This document shows positions 5,174 through 5,822 of a stretch of 5,822 nt of DNA, piece by piece. The translations under genes were made by a program, and so were the position numbers. Under the pieces are notes generated by a model. It was given only the letters and a program-made list of their open reading frames with translations, was not told the DNA's origin and did no database searches. The DNA is from JACCYI01 sp036389195. GTDB taxonomy: Bacteria > Actinomycetota > Thermoleophilia > Solirubrobacterales > Solirubrobacteraceae. Where the stretch lies: positions 1 through 5,822 of the forward strand of contig DASVQH010000209.1 of assembly GCA_036389195.1 (NCBI GenBank). Direction: 5' to 3'. Within the stretch, counting starts at the first letter, position 1. The number at the start of each line of letters is the position of its first letter.

Positions 5174-5822
5174 GTGGCGAGCACCTTCCACCTGCAGCCG
5201 CACGCCGAGGTGGCCGAGCGCGTCCTCGCGCCGGGCGATCCGGGCCGGGCGCTGCGGCTCGCGCAGTGGCTGCTCGAGAAGCCGCCGCCGATGCTCAACC
5301 ACCACCGCGGGCTGTGGGGCTACACGGGCACCGCGGCCGACGGCCTGCCGCTGACCGTCCAGAGCACCGGCATGGGCGGCCCGAGCGCGGCGATCGTGGT
5401 CGAGGAGCTGATCGCCCTCGGGGCGCGCCGGATCGTCCGCGTCGGGACCTGCGGCGCGCTGGTCGACGGGCCGGCCCTGGGCGACCTCCTCGTCGCCGAC
5501 GCGGTGCTCGGCGACGACGGGACCTCGCGCGCGCTCGGAGCGCCCGAGCGCCAGGCGCCCGACCCCGCGCTGCTGGCGGCCCTCACCGGCGCGGCGGGCG
5601 CGGGCGCGCGCACCGGGACCGTGGTGACCGGCGACCTCTTCTACGACCCGGATCCCGCCCGGCCGGCGCGGTGGACGGCGGCGGGCGCGATCGCGGTCGA
5701 GATGGAGGCCGCCGCCGTCCTGGCGGTGGCCGGCCGCCACGGGGCGGCGGCCGCGTGCGTGCTCGCGGTGACGGACCTGCTGGCGGGCGGCGGGCGCGAG
5801 CGCATCGGCGCCGATGCGCTCG
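5174..5822 (+). CDS. deoD: Nucleoside phosphorylase, PNP/UDP family, DeoD type (3' end outside window)
   Basis: This enzyme cleaves nucleosides with phosphate to a free base and (deoxy)ribose 1-phosphate. The visible 216 residues follow E. coli DeoD closely: an early His (H6), phosphate-loop GDPGRA (21-26, R25), HHRGLWGYTG (43-52, R45), STGMGGPSA (64-72), IVRVGTCGAL (87-96, R89), GDLFYDPD (153-160), AVEMEAAAVL (174-183, the Met/Glu ribose contacts) and VTD (199-201), matching the catalytic Asp204 of DeoD. GTG at 5174 is the only reasonable start: an in-frame TAG lies at 5156-5158, and the distance from H6 to GDP fits the family. No Shine-Dalgarno is visible. The frame is open to the right edge, where the final helices are missing. 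Purine specificity is favoured, but a uridine phosphorylase or other subfamily cannot be excluded. Its purine-base product would feed Hpt, which is encoded elsewhere in this window. Confidence 0.9.
   Translation, partial: MASTFHLQPHAEVAERVLAPGDPGRALRLAQWLLEKPPPMLNHHRGLWGYTGTAADGLPLTVQSTGMGGPSAAIVVEELIALGARRIVRVGTCGALVDGPALGDLLVADAVLGDDGTSRALGAPERQAPDPALLAALTGAAGAGARTGTVVTGDLFYDPDPARPARWTAAGAIAVEMEAAAVLAVAGRHGAAAACVLAVTDLLAGGGRERIGADAL

Noticed and set aside
5163..5354. A plus-strand frame starting at ATG 5163, overlapping the phosphorylase start
   Set aside because: It is in a different frame from the phosphorylase and reads as Ser/Arg-rich low complexity with no domain. The GTG at 5174 begins the recognisable protein.
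4220..5740. A 506-codon minus-strand open frame across the SCP2, coiled-coil and phosphorylase genes
   Set aside because: It is a low-complexity Arg/Pro/Ala reading. The real genes in other frames show family motifs.

Overview
The window is very GC-rich bacterial DNA, with G or C at most third codon positions. It most resembles a high-GC actinobacterium. The actinobacterial-style cyclase regulatory domain, the apparent lack of Shine-Dalgarno sites at several starts and the protein sequences suggest the Thermoleophilia/Solirubrobacterales group. That lineage call is an inference; no rRNA or other phylogenetic marker is present.

Layout: seven genes fill almost the whole window. Six lie on the minus strand and one on the plus strand. 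Positions 4051 down to 1 look like one minus-strand operon: a class III adenylate cyclase with an N-terminal MerR-type helix-turn-helix, then tilS (tRNA-Ile lysidine synthetase), hpt (hypoxanthine phosphoribosyltransferase) and ftsH (membrane AAA+ protease, cut by the window edge). The tilS-hpt-ftsH order is a well-known conserved block, also found in Bacillus subtilis. The less familiar part is the cyclase placed in front and joined to tilS by an ATGA overlap. Upstream of the cyclase is a 221-base gap (4052-4272) with no gene. It holds a perfect 16-bp palindrome and several GC-rich hairpins.

Further right is a second minus-strand pair (5141 down to 4273). It encodes a Lys/Ala-rich coiled-coil protein resembling phasins, followed after two bases by an SCP2-type lipid-binding domain protein. 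A divergent plus-strand gene starts 32 bases away at 5174. It encodes a PNP/UDP-family nucleoside phosphorylase of DeoD type and runs off the right edge.

Functional themes: the nucleoside phosphorylase and Hpt are consecutive steps of purine salvage, but they sit in separate transcription units. TilS and FtsH are core housekeeping functions. The cyclase may add cAMP signalling, and its HTH may control the operon from the palindrome near its start. The most distinctive observations are the cyclase architecture and position, the palindrome, and the absence of any usual start codon at the expected N-terminus of hpt, where CTG is the best candidate. I see no mobile element, CRISPR array, tRNA or rRNA. 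Most of this window is ordinary core genome.
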